The notes under the pieces were generated by a model. It made no database searches, was not told the DNA's origin, and saw nothing but the letters and a program-made list of their open reading frames with translations. From B10-G9 sp963712165 (GTDB lineage: Bacteria; Chloroflexota; Anaerolineae; Anaerolineales; UBA11858), in the NCBI GenBank assembly GCA_963712165.1, contig CAVQGY010000001.1:434001-498000 (forward strand): a DNA stretch of 64,000 nucleotides, read 5' to 3'. Position numbers and translations under genes: made by a program. Of this stretch, positions 1-9,251 are shown piece by piece (within the stretch, counting starts at the first letter, position 1; every line of letters begins with the position of its first letter).

Positions 1-1
1 T

Positions 2-523
2 CACTACCCTGACCAATATTCCCTGGTGATCGAACTGGTCACCACACTGGCTGAAGCGGGGGAAATGGATCAAGCGATCCGCACTGCCCTCGAGATCCTG
101 GGAAATGACGATATTGGCTATACGAATGAGCAGAAAGCCCACCTTTATTTGACAACAGGTAAGCTGCTGCGAAAGAATGGTCAATTGGATCAAGCCGTTC
201 ATCATCTCTTTCAAGCAAAAAAATTGATCGAACCCAATTACGAGGCACTCCTTGAACTTGGCCGAGTCCATTTCGACCGCAGACAGTATGATCAAGCCCT
301 GGAAAAGATTCAGGAAGCTATTGATATCGAACCCGATGAGGCTGAGGGCTACTACCAGGCAGGTCGGGTCCTGAAAGAACTGAAACGCTACAGCCAGGCA
401 GAAAGAATGCTCAGACAAGCTTCTAAATTGGCTCCTAATGACCTCAAGATCCACCGTCAACTCGGCGTTCTGGTGACATTAAATCTGGTCCACGGAGAAA
501 ACAAACAGGGCATGCCGGCCTGA
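2..523 (+). CDS. TPR-repeat protein, 5' end outside window
   Basis: The reading frame is open from the first bases of the window, so the true start probably lies upstream; the first possible internal start is a GTG at 26. The visible 170 or so residues form consecutive tetratricopeptide repeats, with the spacing of small and aromatic residues typical of TPRs (for example AIDIEPDEAEGYYQAGRVL). TPR helices mediate protein-protein contacts, and no catalytic domain is visible. The gene ends 58 bp before the caspase-like gene on the same strand, so the two are probably co-transcribed. The partner is unknown. Confidence 0.8.
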   Translation, partial: HYPDQYSLVIELVTTLAEAGEMDQAIRTALEILGNDDIGYTNEQKAHLYLTTGKLLRKNGQLDQAVHHLFQAKKLIEPNYEALLELGRVHFDRRQYDQALEKIQEAIDIEPDEAEGYYQAGRVLKELKRYSQAERMLRQASKLAPNDLKIHRQLGVLVTLNLVHGENKQGMPA

Positions 524-581
524 ATAATGGAAGAAAAAGGTACTCATCGCAGCAAGTTATTGAATAGCGGATAATGATCAA

Positions 582-3152
582 ATGACAAAAACCCCCCTCT
601 CCCTCCCCCGCCAGGCTGAACCCTGGCAGAGAAACCAGCTGATGGAATTGCTGGGTGTCGCTGCTGCGGTGAAGGAATACAGTTTTATCAGGAAATCAGC
701 CCTGGGTTGGTTGGCAGTATATCCCGGTGACCTTCCGGTTCAACTCATTCACGCTCAGGCTGTGTCCCAGAGTCTCAAAACTGGGCAGGCTGTGTCACTT
801 CTGAAAGATCTCTGCCAGATTGATCCTGCCTATGCCGAAGCACAACAAGCGCGTTTTGAATTGACCCCTTCCGCAGAATTGGAGCCATGGGTCATCGGCG
901 AGCTTTTCGCTCTTGCTCCCAATCAAAGGATATTCCGGGATCAGAACATCAAAGCGAACATCCCTTCCTGGGCAAAAACCCTGGCCGAACTCCGGGGCAG
1001 ACTAAAGCAGGAAGACCCTGGGTCTGCTGGAGAATTACTTCCGGCACTGCTCGGAAGTGAATCAGGCTCAGCACTTGCCGCTATAACTCATCTGGAATTA
1101 CTTGCCAAGGATCCCGGCACACCTGACCGTGCCCTGCGTCAACTGGCAGAACATTACCAGGCCAAATTCCCAAATGCGCTGCTTCCCTCACTTATCCTGG
1201 CAGATACCTTGATCAAAGGAGGTCAAAGCTCCAAAGGTGTCTCTTTGATCCATCAAGCAGTATCCCAGGATATCACCGGACAGATCGCCTGTCGGTTGTG
1301 GGGAGCGAACCACAAATATAAGAGCTTGTGGCCAGAGGACCTGAGTGCAATCCTGGATATCCGGCTGCCAGCTGCTGTGAGCGGCTCCCTAGGCTGGAAT
1401 CAGCTGCCTGCAGGAGTCCCTGACCGAGGTGAAAACGGAAAGGAATTTTACAGCTACAGCGAGACCGTCGAATCAAAAGATATCTCGACGCCTGAAAAGC
1501 TGATCAAGATCAAGGACGATCTAAAAATCAGAGAGGGAACCAAGACCAGCAGGAGCACAGGGAAATTTCCCATGTATGTGGTTTTTTCCACCCGCAAGGG
1601 TCTGGAAAAGAAATATGGCCCGGAAACCGCTGCTATCATTATTGAGGAAATGAAAAAGACCACATCGGCCATCAGGCTCAAACCGGGCTGGGGAGCCCTG
1701 ATGCTGCTGGCTGATGATCCCTCAAGTATGGCGGACTATGGTTTGAAACCAACCCTACCTGATGATCCCTGGGCTTTAAAATTAGCTCTGGTTGACTTGG
1801 AAGGTGTGATCAATAACAAAGGATTGATGATCGGCGCGGTGCTGATCGTTGGTGGGCCAGATGTTGTTCCTTACCACAAACTGCCCAATCCGATCGCTGA
1901 TATCGATCCAGAGGTGCCCTCAGACAATCCGTACAGTACCCTGGACGAAAATTACTTTGTACCTGAATGGCCTGTTGGCCGCCTACCTGGCGGCGCTGAT
2001 AATGACCCTGGTTTGCTGTTGGATATGCTCAGGCATATCTCGGAGCACCATATGGGAAAGAGCGAGAGGCGCAAATCAATCTGGGAAATCATTATCGAGT
2101 GGCTCACCAATCTCTTTGCTGGTACAGTCAGGCAGAATAATAGTTTTGGATACGTAGCAGAGGCCTGGAAATTGGCTTCAGAGGATGTCTTCAAACAGAT
2201 CCAGGAGCGGGGCGACCTGGTTACATCCCCACCTTTTGGGGTGGAAACTGAAATTCCTGTACCCATCACTCGTTATGGATACTTCAACCTTCACGGCGTC
2301 GAAGATTCTCCCTACTGGTACGGTCAAAAGGATCTGACCAAAGAGCGTCCGGGCCCTGATTACCCTGTAGCTCTTCGGCCTCAGGATATCAATGCCTACG
2401 ACGACGCTCCACTATTTGTATTCACCGAAGCTTGTTATGGGATCCACTTAAATGGCCGAGAAATCGAGGATTCTATTGCCTTGAAATATTTATCCCGGGG
2501 CTCTCACGTTGTGGTTGGCTCGACAGTGACAGCCTATGGATCCGTGTCAGCGCCCCTCATCGCCGCTGACCTTCTGGCATCCCTCTTCTGGAAATATATC
2601 AATCAGGGGTTCACAAGCGGCATAGCACTCCAGAAAGCAAAAATCCAGATGGCACGAGAGATGATCTCACGTCAGGGATATCTTGACGGCGAAGACCAAA
2701 AAACATTGATCTCCTTCCTGCATTTTGGAGACCCCCTTGCCAGTCCGGCTGCAGCCGAAAGAAGGGAATCGAAAAGCACTGATGATTCCCGTTATGTACC
2801 AGTAGAAGTGAAGACTGTGTCTGATAGGTCCAACCTGACCACTGACATCCCCTCTGCTACCCTGATCAATGTCAAACAAGTAGTCAAACAGTATCTTCCT
2901 GGCATGGAAGATGCGGAAATGGTACTTGGCACAGAGAAACAAATATCCAGCAGGCAAATAAACCACACTGGTGATCCAGCCCAATTTAGTGGGAAACAGG
3001 TTCACAAAGAAGATCTGGGGCAGCGCCAGGTAGTAACCCTCAGCAAAAAACTTGAAATTCCTCAAAATGGAGGAAAAACTGTTCATCGCCATTATGCCAG
3101 GGTAACTTTCGATAAAACTGGAAAAATGGTAAAACTAGCAGTATCAAGATAG
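582..3152 (+). CDS. Gingipain-like (C25 family, clan CD) cysteine peptidase homologue with helical N-terminal region
   Basis: The 856-residue protein has about 300 helical, TPR-like N-terminal residues and then a domain resembling peptidase family C25. Visible hallmarks are VLIVGGPDVVPYH, the family motif WPVGRLPGG, a catalytic-type His in NLHG (H571) and a catalytic-type Cys in TEACYG (C618). The 47-residue His-Cys spacing fits the caspase/gingipain fold. GSTVTAYG and the LHFGDPLASP tail after the Cys are also C25-like. No signal peptide is evident, so it is probably cytoplasmic or surface-associated by another route. The last ~130 residues are unlike known domains. It follows a TPR gene. 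Substrate unknown; CHAT proteases belong to the same clan and are the main alternative. Confidence 0.7.
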   Translation: MTKTPLSLPRQAEPWQRNQLMELLGVAAAVKEYSFIRKSALGWLAVYPGDLPVQLIHAQAVSQSLKTGQAVSLLKDLCQIDPAYAEAQQARFELTPSAELEPWVIGELFALAPNQRIFRDQNIKANIPSWAKTLAELRGRLKQEDPGSAGELLPALLGSESGSALAAITHLELLAKDPGTPDRALRQLAEHYQAKFPNALLPSLILADTLIKGGQSSKGVSLIHQAVSQDITGQIACRLWGANHKYKSLWPEDLSAILDIRLPAAVSGSLGWNQLPAGVPDRGENGKEFYSYSETVESKDISTPEKLIKIKDDLKIREGTKTSRSTGKFPMYVVFSTRKGLEKKYGPETAAIIIEEMKKTTSAIRLKPGWGALMLLADDPSSMADYGLKPTLPDDPWALKLALVDLEGVINNKGLMIGAVLIVGGPDVVPYHKLPNPIADIDPEVPSDNPYSTLDENYFVPEWPVGRLPGGADNDPGLLLDMLRHISEHHMGKSERRKSIWEIIIEWLTNLFAGTVRQNNSFGYVAEAWKLASEDVFKQIQERGDLVTSPPFGVETEIPVPITRYGYFNLHGVEDSPYWYGQKDLTKERPGPDYPVALRPQDINAYDDAPLFVFTEACYGIHLNGREIEDSIALKYLSRGSHVVVGSTVTAYGSVSAPLIAADLLASLFWKYINQGFTSGIALQKAKIQMAREMISRQGYLDGEDQKTLISFLHFGDPLASPAAAERRESKSTDDSRYVPVEVKTVSDRSNLTTDIPSATLINVKQVVKQYLPGMEDAEMVLGTEKQISSRQINHTGDPAQFSGKQVHKEDLGQRQVVTLSKKLEIPQNGGKTVHRHYARVTFDKTGKMVKLAVSR

Positions 3153-3175
3153 CTCGTCCGGGCTACCGCAATAAT

Positions 3176-3219
3176 AAGAAGGACCGGGTAATGTAGATGA
3201 ACCGGTCCTTCTTGTTTTT
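3176..3219 (+). terminator. Rho-independent terminator after the C25-like gene
   Basis: A 12-bp perfect stem (AAGAAGGACCGG at 3176-3187 pairing with 3202-3213) closes a 14-nt loop and is followed by GTTTTT. It lies 24 bp after the C25-like stop codon. The minus-strand gene ends at 3267, so the hairpin may also help to stop transcription from that side. Confidence 0.85.
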
Positions 3220-3266
3220 AACTTTTCCACTCACCAGCATGAGATGTGGGGCTTTTATTGGATGAT

Positions 3267-3710
3267 CTAATTCTGGATTTTTTTCAACCCATCCCAGTCA
3301 GCCGCTGCTGCCAACCTGGCCTGCTCTTGCCAGAAGGCTGCACTAGTACTGGATAAACCTTGATCGTTTAAAACTTGCACCAATCTAACTGGATCCATCA
3401 ATGCCAACTGTTCAAAGGTAAAGATAGCCGCCCGGTAAAGACCATCAGCGGTTTTTGGCCCAATTCCTTTGAGGATAGTGAAATTGTCTTTAATGATCGA
3501 AAGTGGAATGCCATCAGACCGGGGAGTCTTGATCTCTAAAGCCGCAGTCCGTTTATAATTTGGCAGGAAGAACCAGCGCAAAAACCACCAGATCATAATT
3601 CCCAGGGGCAGGCATACAAAGAGGTTCCAGAACCAACCAGGGATCAGTTTTCTCTGTTTTCCAGCTTGAAATAACACTTCATCCTCCTCTTTCTGAAAGC
3701 CTGTCCACAT
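3267..3710 (-). CDS. Small membrane protein with helix-hairpin-helix (DUF4332-like) domain
   Basis: 147 residues. A single hydrophobic segment (about residues 26-48, LFVCLPLGIMIWWFLRWFFL) anchors the protein. The C-terminal half contains the helix-hairpin-helix signature LKGIGPKTADGLYRAAIFTFEQLA, typical of DUF4332-like domains and of the DNA-binding HhH of polymerases and ligases. In small membrane proteins of this type the HhH module has no assigned function. It lies 27 bp downstream of the phosphofructokinase gene on the same strand. Confidence 0.65.
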   Translation of the reverse strand: MWTGFQKEEDEVLFQAGKQRKLIPGWFWNLFVCLPLGIMIWWFLRWFFLPNYKRTAALEIKTPRSDGIPLSIIKDNFTILKGIGPKTADGLYRAAIFTFEQLALMDPVRLVQVLNDQGLSSTSAAFWQEQARLAAAADWDGLKKIQN

Positions 3711-3737
3711 TATAACATTGGGAAAATGCGTATCCGG

Positions 3738-4946
3738 TTAGCCATCCTCCGAAGTCATAATAAATAATGGTTTCATGGCGAATTTTTTATAGTGAGGGCG
3801 CAGCCGATCAGTATTATAAAACCGCTCTACATCCACGGACTTGCTTGTTCCAGATAAGACTTCAATGGGCATGTTGTCATACCGCCCATTCCTCAAAACG
3901 ACCAGGCGGCCGTGTACCCCCTGGAGGATCAGATCCAAGGCCAGATTTCCATATGCCATGGGGACAATGGAATCTATAGCATCCGGACTACCTCCGCGCA
4001 CCAGATAGGCCAATTTCTGATTAACTACATTGATCGTTTTGCCATTATTATATTTGGCAGAACGCTGCCTCAGCTCCTCTGAAACCAGATCGCCAATCCC
4101 CCCTAGTTTCTTATGGCCATAGGCATCCTGACTGGAATCTTCAAAAACCATCTCTCCGCCTTTGAACATGGCTCCTTCTGAAACCAGCACGATCGAATAG
4201 CGGCTGGGATTCTTATACCGGTCGTCTGCCAGAAGTTCCGTCAAGCACTCAATATCAAACTTGAATTCCGGGATCACACAACGGTTGGCAGCACCCGCCA
4301 TCGTAGGAAGCATGGCTGTGAAACCTGCATACCGTCCAAAGACCTCCAGTACTAAAAATCTTTCGTGGGATCCAGCCGTGGTCCTCAGGCTGTTAACAAT
4401 CTCGATCGTCCGTGTGACAGCCGTGCTGAAACCAATGCAGTAATCGGTCCCGGGGACATCATTGTCCATCGTTTTGGGTATCCCGACAACGTTGACTCCG
4501 TTCCGATACAGCTCAACTGCATAACTCAGGGTATCATCCCCACCGATAGGGATCAAATAATCAATGCCCAGGAAGTCCAGGTTCTTGATCACCTCCGGGG
4601 TTAGATCATTCACGTCCTGGTCATACTCCTCTTTCAGATGCATAGGAATTTCATCTCTTAAGATGTTGCTGGGCTTGGTCCGGGAGGTGTGCAAGAAGGT
4701 ACCACCTGTGCGCCCCATCTTATTGACACATTCTTCGGTGAGAATCTCGAAATTGTACCGATTATCCGCTTTTTTATCACGGATCATTTCGGTTATACCA
4801 GCCCAACCCCGCCTCAATCCAATAACCTGGTATCCCTCACGGAGGGCTCTAATTGTAACCGCCCTGATAGCTGGATTCAAACCCGGGACATCCCCCCCAC
4901 CGGTCAAGATCCCTATCACCCCTTTTTTCTTTTTGACTACTGCCAT
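3738..4946 (-). CDS. pfp: 6-phosphofructokinase, residues indicate pyrophosphate-dependent type
   Basis: 402-residue group III phosphofructokinase that phosphorylates fructose 6-phosphate in glycolysis. Visible are the nucleotide/PPi loop GILTGGGDVPGLN (residues 12-24), PIGGDDT (133-139) and the catalytic PKTMDND (157-163, base D161). In ATP-dependent enzymes the two discriminating positions are Gly (GGDGS and PGTIDND). Here they are Asp138 and Lys158, the pair established as diagnostic for PPi as phosphoryl donor, so a reversible PPi-PFK (EC 2.7.1.90) is inferred. The ATG at 4946 has a GGAGG seven bases upstream. A pyruvate kinase gene and tpiA elsewhere in the window complete a picture of glycolysis. 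Confidence 0.85.
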   Translation of the reverse strand: MAVVKKKKGVIGILTGGGDVPGLNPAIRAVTIRALREGYQVIGLRRGWAGITEMIRDKKADNRYNFEILTEECVNKMGRTGGTFLHTSRTKPSNILRDEIPMHLKEEYDQDVNDLTPEVIKNLDFLGIDYLIPIGGDDTLSYAVELYRNGVNVVGIPKTMDNDVPGTDYCIGFSTAVTRTIEIVNSLRTTAGSHERFLVLEVFGRYAGFTAMLPTMAGAANRCVIPEFKFDIECLTELLADDRYKNPSRYSIVLVSEGAMFKGGEMVFEDSSQDAYGHKKLGGIGDLVSEELRQRSAKYNNGKTINVVNQKLAYLVRGGSPDAIDSIVPMAYGNLALDLILQGVHGRLVVLRNGRYDNMPIEVLSGTSKSVDVERFYNTDRLRPHYKKFAMKPLFIMTSEDG

Positions 4947-5028
4947 TCTTGGTCCTCCAAAATATGATTATGATTTGATCTCATCCATTATAGACGAGAT
5001 CATCTGATTTATGAAGCAAATTGATTTC

Positions 5029-6993
5029 TTAAGGGAGTTCGGCTATGATTTCCCCCATTTTCGAAACATCGTATCCCGGCCGTTCTGAGACCACCTTGCG
5101 GAATTGGGGATCTTTCAGCAGATCCAATAAGGGGCGAAGCAAATCCGAGTCTAGGAATTCATGGGGGATGATCAAGTCATATCGTTCTGTGTACAGCGGT
5201 AGGAAATCCAGCTGAAGGGCATGGGAAGCAGCCTCGATTCCCAGGGCACAATCCACACGCCCAGAGGCTACTTGCGCCGCTGCAGCAAGGTGTGTAAATA
5301 CCTCATGGTCGTAACCATTCACAGACTCCTGGTTAATGCCTTCATTTTCCAGGTGATAATCCAGCAGGAGACGCGTACCTGATCCCTTCTGCCTGTTGAC
5401 AAAAGAGATATCCAGATTGTTGAGATCCTTGAGATTTTGAACCTTTTTTGGATTACCAGGGGCGATATAGAGACCCTGGGTCCTGCCCACCAGTGTGACT
5501 ACACGCAGTTTTTTGCCGGGTAAATGCTGTTTTATATAGGTCAGGTTATATTCCCCGCTCTCAGGATCCAGCAGGTGGGATCCCGCCAGATGGGTTTCTC
5601 CCCTTTTTAAGGCCTGTATCCCACCCAGACTTCCCACATTAACCGAAGCTAAACGCCGCTGGAGAGGGGCAAGGAATTGTGCCAGCAGGTCAAGGGTCAG
5701 ATCATGGGACCCGATGGCAAAAATCGTATTCATCAGCTCTTCCCGTGACCGGTATAACTGGACCGTGACGGGATCTCCGGCTTGCAGACCCTGCTCTCCC
5801 CGTGGGATGACCACTAGCCCATCAGCCCGCACGAGGGAAGTGATCACACCGGATCCTCGTGATAGAGGCGCTGCAAGGGCTTTATCTCCCAGAAAACCCA
5901 CAGCGACACGTAAATAATCATCATCCCCTGGGGGTGAATTCACCTTGCGAGTGATGACTGCCTCCAGCTTGCCAGGCAGGGAGGGCGGTAATCCTAACCA
6001 GTGTCGGAGTACTGGCTGGACAAAGATCTCGGACGTCAGGGCTGCAGAAACAGGATAACCCGGAACTCCCACGATAGGCGTGGTTTTCCCATCATCCTCA
6101 ACCATCCCCAGGATCACAGGGTGCCCCGGCCTGACAGCTACACCATGCACAAGCAGCTGTCCAACCTCTTCAACCACACGCGATGAATAATCCTCGGACC
6201 CTGCAGATGAGCCGGCGATCAGCATCACAAGGTCATGCTCAGCCGCAGCAGAAAGCACTCTTTCCTTGATCTCTTGAAAATTATCCGGAGTATTCTCATA
6301 CCTTGTGGCTTCCCCTCCCCAGGCTTGTACCTGGGCAGCCAGGACAATCGCATTATATTCAATGATATCGCCAGCTTTCAGGGGATCACCCGGATAAACC
6401 AGTTCCGTCCCTGTAGGAATTACCGCAACCCGGGGCTTGCAGACCACTTCCAAGGAATCATAACCACATCCAGCTGCAGCCCCCAGATCGACCGGACGGA
6501 GCACCACTCCCCGCGGTAACACCAATTGGGTGGCAACCATATCCTCACCCATCTCCCGTACGTGTGCCCAAGGAGAGACAGAATTTCGAATTCGGATCAG
6601 ATCAGGATGGCGGGGGTCCTCAGCCATTTTCCCACCTGCGGTGACGGATTCGACCAGCTCGATCGGAATCACTGCATCCGCCCATTCGGGTAGTGGATCT
6701 CCTGTATCAATATATATTGCTTCCTGATCATACTTTAGTGTTACAGGAGTCGTTTGAGTAGCACCAAGTGTGTTTTCGGATCGAACCGCAAAGCCATCCA
6801 TGGCTGATGCATGATAATGGGGTGAACTGATTTTTGCCCAGACTGTTTCACCCAGGACCCTATTCAGAATATTCTCATCCAGAAGCAGCAGTTCATTCGG
6901 CAGCGTTCCCCAAAGTCCAGCTTCCTTGATTGCCTCGCGGAAGCGGACCTGGGCTGTTTCCAGGGGTATATCTTCTAAATAGATCTTGGTCAT
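5029..6993 (-). CDS. moeA: MoeA-type molybdopterin molybdenumtransferase fused to a periplasmic-binding-like domain
   Basis: 654 residues. Residues 1 to about 415 are a MoeA-like enzyme, which inserts molybdate into adenylated molybdopterin. Visible are SSPHYHASAMDGFAVRS, the DTGDPLP loop, VIPTGTEL, GSSAGSEDYS and GVPGYPVSA. The C-terminal ~230 residues match the PBP-like domain (PF12727 type) with its hallmark FVNRQKGSGTRLLLDY; in other proteins this domain binds oxyanions or other small ligands. The length is well above the ~400 residues of plain MoeA. The start is 8 bp after the stop of the cyclase/AAA gene and has GGGGG upstream, so translation is probably coupled. Other Mo-cofactor genes are not in the window. 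Confidence 0.9.
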   Translation of the reverse strand: MTKIYLEDIPLETAQVRFREAIKEAGLWGTLPNELLLLDENILNRVLGETVWAKISSPHYHASAMDGFAVRSENTLGATQTTPVTLKYDQEAIYIDTGDPLPEWADAVIPIELVESVTAGGKMAEDPRHPDLIRIRNSVSPWAHVREMGEDMVATQLVLPRGVVLRPVDLGAAAGCGYDSLEVVCKPRVAVIPTGTELVYPGDPLKAGDIIEYNAIVLAAQVQAWGGEATRYENTPDNFQEIKERVLSAAAEHDLVMLIAGSSAGSEDYSSRVVEEVGQLLVHGVAVRPGHPVILGMVEDDGKTTPIVGVPGYPVSAALTSEIFVQPVLRHWLGLPPSLPGKLEAVITRKVNSPPGDDDYLRVAVGFLGDKALAAPLSRGSGVITSLVRADGLVVIPRGEQGLQAGDPVTVQLYRSREELMNTIFAIGSHDLTLDLLAQFLAPLQRRLASVNVGSLGGIQALKRGETHLAGSHLLDPESGEYNLTYIKQHLPGKKLRVVTLVGRTQGLYIAPGNPKKVQNLKDLNNLDISFVNRQKGSGTRLLLDYHLENEGINQESVNGYDHEVFTHLAAAAQVASGRVDCALGIEAASHALQLDFLPLYTERYDLIIPHEFLDSDLLRPLLDLLKDPQFRKVVSERPGYDVSKMGEIIAELP

Positions 6994-7001
6994 TTTTCCC
7001 C

Positions 7002-9035
7002 CTACTCTCTTAAGTCATCCGGCAGGGTCCGGGCATAATACTGGATATCATCCGCTTCTGCATCGTCCCCAAGGTTCCGAGCATGATCCGCAGCCTTGGT
7101 GAAATAAACCTGGGCCTGGTCAATTTCCCCAGCTCTCTCAAAATGATCGGCAACGCAGATACTTCTTTCCGGTCCGATCTTTTCAGCAAGCCAATCTGCT
7201 ACTGCCAAATGGCAAGCTGTTTTCATTTCCTTAGGCAGCCGTTGGTAAGCAACCTCCTGCAAGAGGGCATGTTTAAATATATATTCACGCTCCCCTGAAA
7301 ATGCGCTGCCTACTCTCAAGAATGCCAATTCACGTTCCATCAGCTCATCGAGGGCTTTTTGGACCTTACCCACCAGATTGAGGCTGGAGACATCTAGGAC
7401 CTGAGTCACACCAGGAGCTCCCCGGAAAGCAGCCATAACGGACCCTTTCCAGAATACACGACCGGAAACAGCAGCAAAATATGCCGTGGCTCTACCTTCC
7501 AGAGAGAGTGAGTCCAGTCTCGACTGGAGCAAGTCTTTCAGCGTGCCGGGCAGCCTTTTTAAGCGGTTCTTGTCCACTAACCCATCCACCACTACATTCT
7601 TGACCAACTCCTCCAAGTAATAAGGGTTTCCACCGGATTTTTCTGCCAGCAAAGAAAGCACTGCATCTGACGCGCCCTTCAAAACTGGGTAAGCCTCCTG
7701 GACTAATTCTGGGGACATTGGAAGAGGCCCGAGTTCAATGATCTCACTTTCTTGAAATACCTGGCCTGCTTTTCCCAAGAAATCCCGCCTGGCACCTGTT
7801 AGTATCAACAAGGGAATCTGCCTGGCTGATTTTTTCCATAAATGCTCGATCAAGGCCAGGCTGCCCTGATCTGCCCAATGAAGGTCGTCAAGGATCAGCA
7901 CCACCGGTCCCGGCTGGGACGCTCTGTGAAAGATCTCCTCCATCATCAGATAAGCTCGGAGATTCTTGTCTCGAGGTTTGTCTTGAAATTTATCCATATA
8001 GGGACTTTTTTCCCAATTGACCCCAATCAAGTATCCCAGAAAATGGGCTGCTTCAACCGCAGAAATCTCACTCAGGGCTCTTCCCCAGAATGCCCGCACA
8101 CCCTCGATAGTCTTTTGCTGGGCGATATCGGCAGGGTCATTCTCCTTGAGGGCAAAACGGTTTGCCCACAGCTCGGTCCACAAGAAATAGGGAATCCGGG
8201 AAGTTTGCTCCAACGCCCTGCTGGACATTACGGTTAGCAGGGGGTGATGGGTCTCTAGATACCCGGTGAACTCAAATAATAATCGTGATTTTCCAACACC
8301 CACATCGCCAGTGACCAGAGCCAGCTGGGGCTGGCCTGTATCCAGCATCTTTTCAAATAGATCGCGCAAACGATCCATTTCTGATTCCCGACCCACCAGG
8401 TGAGTTTCCAAACCTCCCTTGCTGCGGTATCGCAGCTTGGTTGGCTGAGGGAGTTCCTCAATGATCTCGAAGATATTCATCAATGAGCGGGTGCCTTTGA
8501 GTTGAATAGGTGTTAATCGCTTGACCTGGAATGCACCGCGGATAGATTGATATGTGGCCTCACTTACAATTAAAGTACCTGGTTCAGCAAAATTCTCAAG
8601 CAGTTGAGCGACATTCACAGTATCTCCCAAAACAGTATACTCGCCCCGCACTCCGAACTTTCCTGCCAAGACCAACCCGGTATGGATCCCCATCCGCAGA
8701 CTGAGACCCCGGCAAAGAGGGTGTTCAGCCTTTTCTTTAAAGCGCCTCAGTCCATCCTGTAATGCCAAACTAGCAGAAACTGCCCTCTCGGCATCATCTT
8801 CATTTGATTCGGGAGCTCCCCAGGCCAGAACAAGTGAATCTCCCATCTGGTTGGCAACCAATCCTCCGTACTCAGTGATGATCTGTTCAAACTCCTCCCA
8901 GAGAGGATTGGTCACCTGGCGCACGATATCCGCGGCCAATTGGTCAACCAAAGCTGAATAGCCGAGGATATCGATAAAAAGAACTGTGGCCAGAATTCGT
9001 TCTTCTGGGGATGGGGGATCTGCTTTTGTTGGCAT
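7002..9035 (-). CDS. Class III cyclase-like domain fused to an AAA/NB-ARC-type ATPase regulator
   Basis: 677 residues. Residues 15-195 resemble a class III adenylate/guanylate cyclase: the metal-binding aspartates are present (FIDILGYS, D22; QMGDS, D66). The base-selecting Lys position is Asn62, and the transition-state Arg (canonical NxxAR) is Leu145 in VNVAQLL, so cyclase activity is doubtful. A predicted ATPase follows, with Walker A TGDVGVGKSRLL and Walker B VVLILDDLHWAD, plus a helical C-terminal part. This architecture is common in large signal-dependent regulators. AGGAGA precedes the ATG. It is transcribed just ahead of moeA. Confidence 0.8.
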   Translation of the reverse strand: MPTKADPPSPEERILATVLFIDILGYSALVDQLAADIVRQVTNPLWEEFEQIITEYGGLVANQMGDSLVLAWGAPESNEDDAERAVSASLALQDGLRRFKEKAEHPLCRGLSLRMGIHTGLVLAGKFGVRGEYTVLGDTVNVAQLLENFAEPGTLIVSEATYQSIRGAFQVKRLTPIQLKGTRSLMNIFEIIEELPQPTKLRYRSKGGLETHLVGRESEMDRLRDLFEKMLDTGQPQLALVTGDVGVGKSRLLFEFTGYLETHHPLLTVMSSRALEQTSRIPYFLWTELWANRFALKENDPADIAQQKTIEGVRAFWGRALSEISAVEAAHFLGYLIGVNWEKSPYMDKFQDKPRDKNLRAYLMMEEIFHRASQPGPVVLILDDLHWADQGSLALIEHLWKKSARQIPLLILTGARRDFLGKAGQVFQESEIIELGPLPMSPELVQEAYPVLKGASDAVLSLLAEKSGGNPYYLEELVKNVVVDGLVDKNRLKRLPGTLKDLLQSRLDSLSLEGRATAYFAAVSGRVFWKGSVMAAFRGAPGVTQVLDVSSLNLVGKVQKALDELMERELAFLRVGSAFSGEREYIFKHALLQEVAYQRLPKEMKTACHLAVADWLAEKIGPERSICVADHFERAGEIDQAQVYFTKAADHARNLGDDAEADDIQYYARTLPDDLRE

Positions 9036-9134
9036 TCACTCTCCTAGGAATTTGCCAATCATGGATATTCTACCAAGTTTTATCTCGAGGACAATTAAGG
9101 AAAATGTAAGTAGATCCATTGAAGAAGCAGTATA

Positions 9135-9163
9135 TTGAAATGACACGAGGCCTGTGCTATGAT
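9135..9163 (+). promoter_or_regulatory. Sigma70-type promoter for the membrane EEP gene
   Basis: TTGAAA (9135-9140), a 17-bp spacer and TATGAT (9158-9163) lie about 90 bp before the ATG at 9252, in the divergent space between it and the cyclase gene. Sequence match only. Confidence 0.55.
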
Positions 9164-9251
9164 GAAAATTACCTTTCACTTCAGCTCCATCCCACGGTAT
9201 TCGTTCCTTTAACTTCCATACTGCATTTGATAATCAAAAGGATATGTTCCT

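Noticed and set aside
2667..3092. 141-residue minus-strand frame
   Set aside because: Antisense to the C-terminal part of the C25-like gene; no ribosome binding site or family resemblance.
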